Below are positions 15,066-22,045 of a stretch of 24,411 nucleotides of DNA, one piece after another. Position 1 is the stretch's first letter. Each line of letters opens with the position of its first letter. The notes beneath the pieces are model-generated. The model ran no database searches. It was not told the DNA's origin and saw only the letters and a program-made list of their open reading frames with translations. A program made the translations under genes and the position numbers. Source of the stretch: Syntrophomonas sp. UBA1368 (GTDB lineage Bacteria > Bacillota > Syntrophomonadia > Syntrophomonadales > Syntrophomonadaceae); NCBI GenBank assembly GCA_002305965.1, contig DBRM01000071.1, positions 54,219 to 78,629 on the forward strand. Reading direction: 5' to 3'.

Positions 15066-16136
15066 CTATGCCTCTCTGTAACTCCAACCGATCCAAAACA
15101 TAAATACAATACCCACGATACAAGCGATCTGCCCGTAGATTCCTACTCCGGCAGCAGAGGCAGCAAACATAAAGTTGTGGGCCACAGCTGCGCCGGTGAT
15201 CATCCCAAATACAACCGCCCCGGCATCCAGATCACCTTCACTGGACAGCACAAGTTGTCTTAAGGGGCACCCGCCCAGTAAGGTGGCAGTCAACCCCACT
15301 AAATAGAGGCCGAGGAAATTCCAGATATGCATGGTATGAGCGATAGGCTGCTCAGCAAATCCGGGTTTGAAGAATCCATAAAAAATATTTAAAATTAATG
15401 CTCCGGCAAAAATGCCCAGGAAACCTAATAATAAATAATTGTCTTTTATTAGGATAAAATCTCTGAATCCTCCGCTAAGGCACAGTCTGGTCCGCTGTGC
15501 AAGAAATCCCACTAACAGACCGGCGATCAATGAAATAGCTATTGGTGCTGCCATTGAACCAGGACCTTCCTTACTAAAGAAGATCGGTCCTCCCGCGTCC
15601 GGATTAAACACAGTAGCTTTCAGCAGCAAGAAGAGCAGCAAAGCTGCGAACAACGGTATAATATACCCGCCGGCATTGGAATGACTGTTTTCCGCTTTGC
15701 CAAGATTAAAACCTTTGCGCAGGAAAAATACTCCGGTAGCCACTCCGGCAATGAATCCCAATAATCCTACTACTGCATTGTAATCTCCCCCGGCCATTCT
15801 CAGGATATCCCGCAAAGGACAGCCTAAAAATACCAGGGCTCCAATCATCATAAACATACCCATGGCGAAACGAACCAGAGTCGATGAACCGCCCCGGGCT
15901 TTAAATTCACCGGCAAACATGGATGTAAAAACAGCCCCCAGGATAATGCCGATGATTTCCGGCCGGATATACTGCACGACACCCGCCCTATGTAATCCTA
16001 AGGCACCGGCAATATCACGTTGAAAGCAAGCGATACAAAATCCCATGTTGGGCGGATTTCCCAGCTTGACCAGTGTCGCTGCGACCCCTCCGATGATTAA
16101 ACCCGCACATAAAATAAACCACTTTCTGTTATCCAT
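15066..16136 (-). CDS. yedE: YeeE/YedE-family transporter, putative selenium/sulfur transporter (YedE/FdhT type)
   Basis: 356 residues with about nine to ten membrane helices and an internal repeat: LGCPLRDILRMAGGD (Cys106) and GGCPLRQLVLSSEGD (Cys290). Further cysteines are Cys34 and Cys37 in NMGFCIACFQRDIAG, and Cys219. The NMGFCIACFQRD...GALGLHRA block resembles the subgroup named selenium-metabolism YedE/FdhT. YeeE relatives pass thiosulfate through a relay of membrane cysteines. Transport of a selenium or sulfur species is likely; which one is inference. Start ATG 16136 is the first possible (TAG lies 3 nt upstream). The AAAGGAGG lies 13 nt away, within a possible leader ORF. Pairs with the TusA-like gene. 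Confidence 0.87.
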   Translation of the reverse strand: MDNRKWFILCAGLIIGGVAATLVKLGNPPNMGFCIACFQRDIAGALGLHRAGVVQYIRPEIIGIILGAVFTSMFAGEFKARGGSSTLVRFAMGMFMMIGALVFLGCPLRDILRMAGGDYNAVVGLLGFIAGVATGVFFLRKGFNLGKAENSHSNAGGYIIPLFAALLLFLLLKATVFNPDAGGPIFFSKEGPGSMAAPIAISLIAGLLVGFLAQRTRLCLSGGFRDFILIKDNYLLLGFLGIFAGALILNIFYGFFKPGFAEQPIAHTMHIWNFLGLYLVGLTATLLGGCPLRQLVLSSEGDLDAGAVVFGMITGAAVAHNFMFAASAAGVGIYGQIACIVGIVFMFWIGWSYREA

Positions 16137-16139
16137 CTC

Positions 16140-16172
16140 CTAAATATAACCTCCTTTAATTTTGATAACCAT
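16140..16172 (-). CDS. Possible 10-codon leader ORF coupled to yedE
   Basis: ATG 16172 is preceded at 9 nt by CGGAGA (16186-16181) and encodes MVIKIKGGYI, stopping at TAG 16142-16140. Only 3 nt separate this stop from the yedE ATG. The two glycine codons (GGA GGT) form the yedE Shine-Dalgarno AAAGGAGG, which is otherwise 13 nt from its start, farther than usual. Translation through the leader followed by reinitiation would explain that spacing. It is too short for any homology support. Confidence 0.4.
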   Translation of the reverse strand: MVIKIKGGYI

Positions 16173-16260
16173 CAGTTATATCTCCGATTAGTTGTTATTA
16201 TTAATTGATATACGCCTTCACCGGTAAAATTCCTTTTTTAAAAAATAATTTTTCGACATA

Positions 16261-16298
16261 AAAATAAAAAACTGTTCTCATATTATGAAAACAGTTTT
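16261..16298 (-). terminator. Intrinsic terminator after rbgA
   Basis: AAAACTGTTTTCAT (16298-16285 on the minus strand) pairs with ATGAGAACAGTTTT (16281-16268) over an AAT loop, about 14 pairs, followed by TTATTTT. It is 24 bp past the rbgA stop and closes the translation block. The rest of 16137-16260 is A/T-rich; I could not assign a promoter for yedE there. Confidence 0.85.
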
Positions 16299-16321
16299 CT
16301 TTGCCAGGTATTTAATGTCGA

Positions 16322-17158
16322 TTAATCCAGACTGAATCTCCCTAATTTACCTTTACGAAAATCTTGCAGCAGCATCGTACATGTCTTTTCCAGATCAAGT
16401 TGTCCGCCTTTTAATAAATGGCCTCTTTTTCGGGCGATATCCTCCAAAAGGGCTGTTTCTTCTTTATCTATACTTTCCAATTTAAACTGGTTCTTTAATA
16501 CCTGCGGCCATTTTTGCACTAAAACACGAAGCAAGTATAATGCAGCAGTCTCTTCCTGATAAGCATTTTCCCCCACAATATTTAACAAAGCCAGTTTCAG
16601 TCCTTGTTCTTCGCTTTCAATTTTGGGCCACATCAAGCCTGGCGTGTCCAGTAGTTCCATATCTTCTCTTAACCTTATCCATTGTTTTCCCCTGGTTACA
16701 CCTGGTTTATTGCCGGTTTTGGCTGCTTTTTGTCCCACCAGACAGTTTAAGAATGTAGATTTTCCAACATTGGGGACCCCGGCAACCATTATCCTGGCCG
16801 GTCTCACCCTGCGTCCTTTATCAAGCATTTTTTGTGCCTGTTCCTGATAACTCTTCATAATGGTCTGCAGGACTTCTTTGGAACCTTTTCCGCTGATGGA
16901 GTCGATTCCTACAGCCCACCCATGTTCCTGCCTGAGCATATCCAGGTATGCGGTCGTCACCTCTGGTAAAGCGAGATCAATTTTATTTAATACATAAATG
17001 ATTTTCTTTTTGGCCGAAATGATTTCCAGTTCCTTGTTGCGGCAGGAAAAGGGCGCTCTGGCATCAAGCAGAATCAAAACGATATCCACCAGCTTTATAT
17101 TGGCCTCAATTTCACGCCGGGCTTTGACCATATGGCCCGGAAACCAGTTTATGCTCAT
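16322..17158 (-). CDS. rbgA: Ribosome biogenesis GTPase RbgA (YlqF)
   Basis: 278 residues, a circularly permuted GTPase. G4 NKID (58-61) comes before G1 GVPNVGKST (127-135), then G2/switch GVTRGKQW and G3 DTPG (171-174). A C-terminal ANTAR-like helical domain follows. The N-terminus INWFPGHMVKARREI is typical. RbgA drives late 50S subunit assembly, including L16 incorporation. Start ATG 17158 follows TGAGGGA. It lies behind the rplS terminator with only 26 bp between U-tract and start, so expression probably depends on read-through from rplS. A signal peptidase gene, often found between rplS and rbgA in Firmicutes, is absent. Confidence 0.96.
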   Translation of the reverse strand: MSINWFPGHMVKARREIEANIKLVDIVLILLDARAPFSCRNKELEIISAKKKIIYVLNKIDLALPEVTTAYLDMLRQEHGWAVGIDSISGKGSKEVLQTIMKSYQEQAQKMLDKGRRVRPARIMVAGVPNVGKSTFLNCLVGQKAAKTGNKPGVTRGKQWIRLREDMELLDTPGLMWPKIESEEQGLKLALLNIVGENAYQEETAALYLLRVLVQKWPQVLKNQFKLESIDKEETALLEDIARKRGHLLKGGQLDLEKTCTMLLQDFRKGKLGRFSLD

Positions 17159-17184
17159 AATGGATCCCTCAGTTTATAATGGTG

Positions 17185-17212
17185 AAAAAAAAGAATACCC
17201 GCAGGTATTCTT
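17185..17212 (-). terminator. Intrinsic terminator between rplS and rbgA
   Basis: AAGAATACC (17212-17204 on the minus strand) pairs with GGTATTCTT (17199-17191) over a TGCG loop, followed by TTTTTT (17190-17185). It lies 10 bp past the rplS stop. The short gap to rbgA leaves no room for a promoter, so it probably lowers rbgA output relative to L19. Confidence 0.88.
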
Positions 17213-17221
17213 CCTTTTTTG

Positions 17222-17578
17222 TTATTTTTTAAATCTGCCTTTTTCCTTAACTCTTGCTTTCTTGCCAGTCAGCTCACGCAGGTAGAATAACCTGGCCCGC
17301 CGAACTTTACCTTTGCGGGTCACTTCTATTTTGGCTATTTTGGGGGAATGCATCAAAAATGTCCTTTCAACTGCCACCCCGTAAGTAATTCTTCTGACGG
17401 TGAAAGTCTGGGAAAGTCCGCCGCCTCTGATTTTCAGCACGGTTCCTTCATAGATCTGGATTCTTTCCCGGGTACCTTCTACGACTTTTACATGAACTTT
17501 AACCGTATCGCCAGGCCCAAAAAGAGGTAAATCCTTCTTATAATACTCTTCTTCAATTGACTTAATAATATCCTGCAC
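17222..17578 (-). CDS. rplS: 50S ribosomal protein L19
   Basis: With GTG 17578 as start, 9 nt after AAGGAGG, the protein is 118 residues beginning MQDIIKSIEEEYYKKDLP, the normal L19 length. The frame also opens at ATG 17614, which precedes the SD and would add 12 unconserved residues. Family segments FGPGDTVKVHVKVVEGTRERIQ, EGTVLKIRGGG, FTVRRITYGVGVER-like and RRARLFYLRELTGKKARVKE are intact. L19 sits at the 30S-50S interface. It has its own good promoter and an immediate terminator, so it can be made apart from the trmD operon. Confidence 0.97.
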   Translation of the reverse strand: MQDIIKSIEEEYYKKDLPLFGPGDTVKVHVKVVEGTRERIQIYEGTVLKIRGGGLSQTFTVRRITYGVAVERTFLMHSPKIAKIEVTRKGKVRRARLFYLRELTGKKARVKEKGRFKK

Positions 17579-17659
17579 CTTCGGCTGCCTCCTTATTATC
17601 AGGTGTTCGTACATCTAATGCAATGCAGCGGACCACCCCTATTTAAACAGAACAAAAGT

Positions 17660-17689
17660 AGTATATCACAAATAACAACTTTGCTACAA
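17660..17689 (-). promoter_or_regulatory. Promoter of rplS
   Basis: On the minus strand, -35 TTGTAG (17689-17684) and -10 TATACT (17665-17660) have an 18-bp spacer. The -10 is extended by TGA directly upstream. It lies in the 88 bp between the RNA methyltransferase stop and rplS. Confidence 0.65.
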
Positions 17690-17702
17690 GTTTAAAATGT
17701 AT

Positions 17703-18275
17703 TTAAAACCAATAAGCCCCCAGCAGCCTGTCCAATATTATGGAAACAGCGCTTCTGACGGATAAATGATTGTAGGAACGCTCCGGCTCGATGGGTTCCA
17801 ATACATGATCACAGTTTATGACCAAATCCTTATCGATTCCCCATCCTGTACCGAACAGGATCAGGAAAGATTTTTCTTCGTCATAGATCCTGTTTTTCAT
17901 AGACAGATAATCAGTAGACTTGCCATAATCACGGGCATCTGTAGCAATGATTACAGGCTTTTGACCATCCCTGGCATTGATTTTATCAATAACCTCTTGT
18001 AAGTCTTTGCAAATGTCCAATATGGTAAAGGCTTCTTTGCGATCAGCATTATATTGGCCGCCGTATCCATCCTGCCAATAAGATACGATATCCTGGATCA
18101 GTTTCTTTTGATTTGGCGAGGGGTGGACAACAAAAAATTTCTCCACATCATAGGTACGGGCTGCACGCGCGATGTCATGCAAATCAAGGTTGGTGACTGA
18201 TGTGGTTACGATATCCAGCCGCTTATTATACATGGGATAATGGAGCAATGCTATATATACTTTAGCTTTTCTCAT
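17703..18275 (-). CDS. SPOUT-like RNA methyltransferase (Methyltrn_RNA_4 type)
   Basis: Start ATG 18275, 7 nt after AGGGAG, gives 190 residues beginning MRKAKVYIALLHYP and overlaps the end of trmD by 14 nt; the frame also runs up to 18305 without a better site. The N-terminal half is a Rossmann-like domain (TTSVTNLDLHDIARAARTY). The C-terminal half carries LILFGTGWGI, LEPI and YNHLSVRSAVSIILDRLLG, which look like the SAM-binding deep knot of SPOUT enzymes. Genes of this type sit next to trmD in many Clostridia. The RNA target is unknown to me. Overlap with trmD implies translational coupling. Confidence 0.85.
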   Translation of the reverse strand: MRKAKVYIALLHYPMYNKRLDIVTTSVTNLDLHDIARAARTYDVEKFFVVHPSPNQKKLIQDIVSYWQDGYGGQYNADRKEAFTILDICKDLQEVIDKINARDGQKPVIIATDARDYGKSTDYLSMKNRIYDEEKSFLILFGTGWGIDKDLVINCDHVLEPIEPERSYNHLSVRSAVSIILDRLLGAYWF

Positions 18276-19005
18276 GGTCTGACTCCCTGTTAAATAGAAT
18301 CTCAAGCAGCAGTTCTTTTTCTTCTGCTGAAAATTCCCTGTCCAGCAATAGCTGAGGATGTTTGAGCAAAGTTCTAAGCAATCGCTGCTTCAGCCGCCAT
18401 CTTCTTATTCTCTCATGGTGGCCGGAGAGCAATATTTCCGGCACTTCCTTTTCTTGATAAACAGCCGGCCTTGTATACTGGGGGTATTCCAGCAGCTGAT
18501 CGGCAAATGATTCATCCCGGGCTGAATCATCGTCCCCCAGTACTCCGGGAAGTAACCTTATCACCGCATCTGTAAGGACCATAGCCGGTAATTCACCGCC
18601 GGTCAATACATAGTCGCCAATCGATATTTCATCGTCTATAAAAGACATGATCCTTTCATCTAAGCCCTCATAATGACCGCACAGTAAAATCAGATGCTGA
18701 TAGCCGGAAAGCTCCAGGGCAATGCTTTGATTGAGTCTGCGGCCCTGTGGCGAAAGGTAAACAACCCTGGCTTCAGGGCTTTTTATATTTTCAATCGCCT
18801 TAATAACCACATCAGGTTTTAAAACCATCCCGGCCCCGCCCCCATAGGGGTAATCATCTACCTGCCGATGTTTGCCTTCAGCATAATCCCTGATATCAAA
18901 GATATTGATTTTTACCAGCGTTTTTTCCACCGCCCGTTTGATGATGCTTTCCGCAAATGGAGAAGTGAACATGGCGGGAAAAAGCGTCAAAATATCGATT
19001 TTCAT
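18262..19005 (-). CDS. trmD: tRNA (guanine-N1-)-methyltransferase
   Basis: Start ATG 19005, 4 nt after the rimM stop and behind GAAGG, gives 247 residues with the usual MKIDILTLFPAMF N-terminus; the frame extends to 19026 inside rimM. TrmD methylates N1 of G37 in tRNA, preventing +1 frameshifts. Knot and SAM motifs are present: YLSPQGRRLNQ, LLCGHYEGLDERI, SIGDYVLTGGELPAMVLTDA, and RRWRLKQRL in the C-terminal domain. The catalytic-loop DSF (Asp169 in Haemophilus/E. coli) reads DESF here, either a one-residue shift or a Glu variant. Part of the rpsP-khpA-rimM-trmD unit. Confidence 0.97.
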   Translation of the reverse strand: MKIDILTLFPAMFTSPFAESIIKRAVEKTLVKINIFDIRDYAEGKHRQVDDYPYGGGAGMVLKPDVVIKAIENIKSPEARVVYLSPQGRRLNQSIALELSGYQHLILLCGHYEGLDERIMSFIDDEISIGDYVLTGGELPAMVLTDAVIRLLPGVLGDDDSARDESFADQLLEYPQYTRPAVYQEKEVPEILLSGHHERIRRWRLKQRLLRTLLKHPQLLLDREFSAEEKELLLEILFNRESDHEKS

Positions 19006-19009
19006 GTAA

Positions 19010-19531
19010 CTAACCTTCATCATCAATAATGCCAGGCAGCAAATCCACCAGCATGGTTTTGGCCTGCAGATCTATGGAGACAATGACCTGTTTGATGGCA
19101 GGAATAAGGATCTCCTTGTAGGATGCAGACTCCACCACATACACATCATTGGCTCCTGTTTCAATAATATCGGTTAACTCTCCCAGAAAACCTCTCTGCT
19201 TGTCAAATACCTTCAAACCCTGAAGCTGAAAATGATAATAAGAGCCCTCCGGCAGAGGATAAACCTCGGTTTCATCGACCTGCAGCAAACTGCCCCGGTA
19301 CTGATCCGCTGTTTCCTTGTCGTCGATTCCGCTCAATTTCAGCAGCCAGCCTTGACCATGGTTTTTTACTGCTTCTACTGCTTTGGTGGAAATTTGCCCC
19401 TTATAATTGATGTGAACTTGTTTCAAACTTTTAAAACGTTCGGGAAAATCTGTGAGAGGTATTATTTTGACTTCACCCTTGTAGCCAAAATGTCCGACAA
19501 TCTTCCCAATGGCAATCAATTCTGCCGCCAA
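19010..19531 (-). CDS. rimM: 16S rRNA processing/ribosome maturation factor RimM
   Basis: 173 residues, usual length. The N-terminal RimM beta-barrel (IAIGKIVGHFGYKGEVKIIPLTDFPERF) is followed by a PRC-barrel domain (YYHFQLQGLKVFD, LLPGIID). RimM binds ribosomal protein S19 and helps the 30S head mature. Start TTG 19531 lies 5 nt after AGGAGGTG; the next residues AAELIAIGKI match the family N-terminus. It follows khpA by 54 bp containing a hairpin, and trmD starts 4 nt after its stop. Confidence 0.96.
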   Translation of the reverse strand: MAAELIAIGKIVGHFGYKGEVKIIPLTDFPERFKSLKQVHINYKGQISTKAVEAVKNHGQGWLLKLSGIDDKETADQYRGSLLQVDETEVYPLPEGSYYHFQLQGLKVFDKQRGFLGELTDIIETGANDVYVVESASYKEILIPAIKQVIVSIDLQAKTMLVDLLPGIIDDEG

Positions 19532-19568
19532 AATTACACCTCCTGCTGTTTGATACGGTCGATAATTA

Positions 19569-19591
19569 AAATAGGGCTATAAGCCCTATTT
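19569..19591 (-). terminator. Hairpin spanning the khpA stop codon, possible intra-operon attenuator or processing site
   Basis: AAATAGGGCT (19591-19582 on the minus strand) pairs perfectly with AGCCCTATTT (19578-19569) over a TAT loop. The following bases, TAATTATC, are only moderately U-rich, so termination would be partial. The khpA TAG lies inside the stem. It separates rpsP-khpA from rimM-trmD. Confidence 0.5.
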
Positions 19592-19816
19592 CATAATTTC
19601 TATAGAGACTCGCTTTCCTTCCTTGGCAGCTGCAGCCTTGCTTAAAATACGCATTGCCTTGGCAATTTTGCCCTGTTTGCCAATTACCTTCCCCATATCT
19701 TCAGGTGCAACTCTTAACTCAATAATGACTGAATTATCTTCTTCAATTTCTGTTATATCCACTGCCTCAGGGTTGTCCACCAGAGATTTGGCAATATACT
19801 CAACTAAATCTTTCAT
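19586..19816 (-). CDS. khpA: KH-domain RNA-binding protein KhpA (YlqC)
   Basis: Start ATG 19816, behind GGGAGTG, gives 76 residues, the family size; the frame extends to 19840 but without support. A single KH domain holds GKQG (46-49) in VIGKQGKIAKAMRILSKAAA. KhpA, with KhpB, is a global RNA chaperone affecting cell-envelope growth in Gram-positive bacteria. It sits in its conserved place between rpsP and rimM. A stem-loop overlaps its stop codon. Confidence 0.94.
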   Translation of the reverse strand: MKDLVEYIAKSLVDNPEAVDITEIEEDNSVIIELRVAPEDMGKVIGKQGKIAKAMRILSKAAAAKEGKRVSIEIMK

Positions 19817-19840
19817 ATTCTGATCACTCCCTGCCCACAC

Positions 19841-20107
19841 TTATTTACGGCTGGCTGCAAACTTTTCCATAATGCCTTGCTTCTGCAACAGAGATTTTAC
19901 TGTATCAGAAGGCTTGGCTCCATCTCCCAGCCATTTCAGTGCTAACTCCTCGTCAATCTTTATGGTTGCCGGATTGGTTGCAGGGTCATAGTAGCCAATT
20001 TCTTCAATAAACCTGCCATCCCTTGGAGATCTGGCATCAGCTACTACTACACGATAAAACGGTTTTTTCTTGGCTCCCATTCTCTTCAGTCTGATTTTCG
20101 TTGCCAT
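19841..20107 (-). CDS. rpsP: 30S ribosomal protein S16
   Basis: Start ATG 20107, 8 nt after AAGGAGGTGA, gives 88 residues beginning MATKIRLKRMGAKKKPFYRVVVADARSPRDG-like S16 sequence; the frame reaches 20128 but starts inside the SD region. It retains RFIEEIGYYDP and the ALKWLGDGAKPSDTVKSLL segment. S16 is an early 30S assembly protein. It lies 57 bp after ffh in the standard ffh-rpsP-khpA order. Confidence 0.97.
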   Translation of the reverse strand: MATKIRLKRMGAKKKPFYRVVVADARSPRDGRFIEEIGYYDPATNPATIKIDEELALKWLGDGAKPSDTVKSLLQKQGIMEKFAASRK

Positions 20108-20164
20108 ACTGGTCACCTCCTTAATCAAATATATTGTATTTCATTCCATAAGCCTCTCATCCGG

Positions 20165-21508
20165 TTAAAACGGAAACTTTATGGAGGGCATACCTTTTTT
20201 CCCTTTTTTGCCTGTCATATCAGTCAGCTGCTTCATCATTTTTTTGGTTTCTTCGAATTGTTTCAGCAGGCGATTTACTTCCTGTACTCTGGTACCGCTG
20301 CCCCTGGCAATTCTCTTTTTGCGGCTGCCGTTTAAAATAGCCGGGTCTCTTCTCTCAGCCATGGTCATTGATTTGATTATGGCTTCCACATGCAGCAATT
20401 CTTTTTCATCGATTTCACCTTTCATTCCTTTGAGCTGCTTACCCATACCGGGAATCATACCTAATAAATCTTCCAGCGGCCCCATCGACTTAACCTGCTG
20501 CATCTGATCCAAAAAATCCTCCAGGGTAAATTCCTGACTGCGGATCTTTTGCTGCATCTCTTTGGCTTTTTTTTCATCAAAATTGGCCTGCGCTTTTTCA
20601 ACCAGGCTCAAAATGTCTCCCATTCCCAGTATTCTTGAAGCCATGCGATCCGGATAAAATGTTTCCAGGGCATCGATCTTTTCGCCGACCCCCACGAATT
20701 TTATCGGGCAGCCTGTAACAGCTTTGACTGACAATGCGGCACCGCCGCGGGTATCTCCATCTAACTTGGTAAGGATTATCCCGGTCAAGCCTAACTTTTC
20801 ATTAAAACTTTCGGCAATATTGACCGCATCCTGTCCGGTCATGGCATCTACCACCAGTAAAATTTCTTCCGGGTTGACTGCCGCCTTGAGCTGAAGCAGT
20901 TCATCCATCAGTTCTTCGTTGATATGAAGTCTGCCGGCGGTATCAAGTATGATTACGTCGCGGTTATTGGTTTTACTATACTCCACAGCTCCTTTGGCAA
21001 TATTGACCGGATCTCCCTGACCCATGGAGAAAACCGGAACACCTACTTGTTCTCCCAGCACCTGCAGCTGTTTGATGGCTGCCGGGCGATAAATATCACA
21101 GGCAGCCAGGAGTGGACGGCGGCCGGATTTAATCAGATTTTTGGCCAGCTTGGCCACAGTGGTGGTTTTACCGGCTCCCTGTAAACCAACTGCCATGATC
21201 ACGGTTGGCGGCCGGGTAGACATCTGCAGTTTGCTTTCCGAGCCGCCCATTAATTGTGTCATCTCATCATGGACTATTTTTACAATCTGCTGGCCGGGAG
21301 TAAGGCTCTGCAGAACTTCTTTACCCACAGCTCTTTCCCGGACTTTGTTGGTAAAATCTTTAACCACCTTGAAGTTGACGTCTGCTTCGAGCAGCGCCAT
21401 GCGCACTTCCCGCATGGCAACTTTCACATCTTCTTCGGTGATCTTCCCTTTACCGCGTATTTTTTTTAAAATATCCTGTAATCGATCAGATAAGCCTTCA
21501 AATGCCAT
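20165..21508 (-). CDS. ffh: Signal recognition particle protein Ffh (SRP54)
   Basis: 447 residues, usual length. The N domain (1 to about 90) precedes the G domain with GLQGAGKTT (108-116), DTAGR (189-193) and TKLDGDTRGGA (from 247). The methionine-rich M domain binds 4.5S RNA (RIARGSGTRVQEVNRLLKQFE) and ends in a basic GKKGKKG tail. With SRP RNA it captures signal sequences on nascent membrane proteins and docks to FtsY. Start ATG 21508 follows AAAGGAGAG. It follows ylxM by 15 bp; ftsY is not adjacent. Confidence 0.98.
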   Translation of the reverse strand: MAFEGLSDRLQDILKKIRGKGKITEEDVKVAMREVRMALLEADVNFKVVKDFTNKVRERAVGKEVLQSLTPGQQIVKIVHDEMTQLMGGSESKLQMSTRPPTVIMAVGLQGAGKTTTVAKLAKNLIKSGRRPLLAACDIYRPAAIKQLQVLGEQVGVPVFSMGQGDPVNIAKGAVEYSKTNNRDVIILDTAGRLHINEELMDELLQLKAAVNPEEILLVVDAMTGQDAVNIAESFNEKLGLTGIILTKLDGDTRGGAALSVKAVTGCPIKFVGVGEKIDALETFYPDRMASRILGMGDILSLVEKAQANFDEKKAKEMQQKIRSQEFTLEDFLDQMQQVKSMGPLEDLLGMIPGMGKQLKGMKGEIDEKELLHVEAIIKSMTMAERRDPAILNGSRKKRIARGSGTRVQEVNRLLKQFEETKKMMKQLTDMTGKKGKKGMPSIKFPF

Positions 21509-21523
21509 TCTTAATGCTCTCCT

Positions 21524-21868
21524 TTAATCCGACTCCAATGTTGTTCTGATAATATTGACCGCTTGCGCAATGTCTCTACGGTCCAGTTCCTCCCCTTTGT
21601 TCAGCAGCATATATACTGATTTCAGTTCTTGCTGTGTGCGTGAGAATTTCTCAACCAGATGCAGTCGTGCTTCATATTCTTCCAGTAAGGTTACAGCTCG
21701 TTTTAATAAATCATATACTGCCTGGCGGGAGATATGTAAATGTTGAGCAATTTCAGAAAATGAAAAATCGTTTTCATAATGCAGATTAATGGCCCTTTGC
21801 TGTTTTTCCGTGAGCAAAGGCCCGTAAAAATCAAATAGTAATATGATATGCTCTATTTTTTCCAACAC
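21524..21868 (-). CDS. ylxM: YlxM/p13-like helix-turn-helix protein (UPF0122)
   Basis: 114 residues. A sigma-70 region-4-like helix-turn-helix is visible in LLTEKQQRAINLHYENDFSFSEIAQHLHISRQAVYDLLKR (about residues 18-58), followed by a coiled C-terminus. YlxM is encoded just ahead of ffh across Firmicutes and is thought to modulate the SRP pathway; the mechanism is not settled. Start GTG 21868 has GGAGAAC some 10 nt upstream; a TTG follows immediately and is an alternative. A consensus promoter at 21912-21940 makes it the first gene of the block running to rbgA. Confidence 0.93.
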   Translation of the reverse strand: MLEKIEHIILLFDFYGPLLTEKQQRAINLHYENDFSFSEIAQHLHISRQAVYDLLKRAVTLLEEYEARLHLVEKFSRTQQELKSVYMLLNKGEELDRRDIAQAVNIIRTTLESD

Positions 21869-21911
21869 AGCATTATGTTCTCCGTCAAGGTAATTTACTT
21901 TACATTAAAAA

Positions 21912-21940
21912 ATCTTACTATTCTGTTTGGATAATGTCAA
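21912..21940 (-). promoter_or_regulatory. Sigma-A promoter of the ylxM-ffh-rpsP-khpA-rimM-trmD operon
   Basis: On the minus strand, consensus -35 TTGACA would be TTGACA (21940-21935, exact) with -10 TAAGAT (21917-21912) and a 17-bp spacer. It lies about 45 bp before the ylxM start. It is the best promoter in the window and stands back to back with the degV promoter. Confidence 0.8.
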
Positions 21941-21955
21941 ATTCTATTTGTATTT

Positions 21956-21984
21956 TTGCTTAATTAATAAATATACCTTACAAT
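21956..21984 (+). promoter_or_regulatory. Promoter of degV
   Basis: -35 TTGCTT (21956-21961) and -10 TACAAT (21979-21984) have a 17-bp spacer. Transcription would begin near 21991, leaving a leader of about 55 nt before TTG 22046. Confidence 0.55.
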
Positions 21985-22045
21985 AAAAATATCTATTGGA
22001 TTCCTGAAAATGGGTTTACACTACTTACAAAAGGGGCGATCAGGT

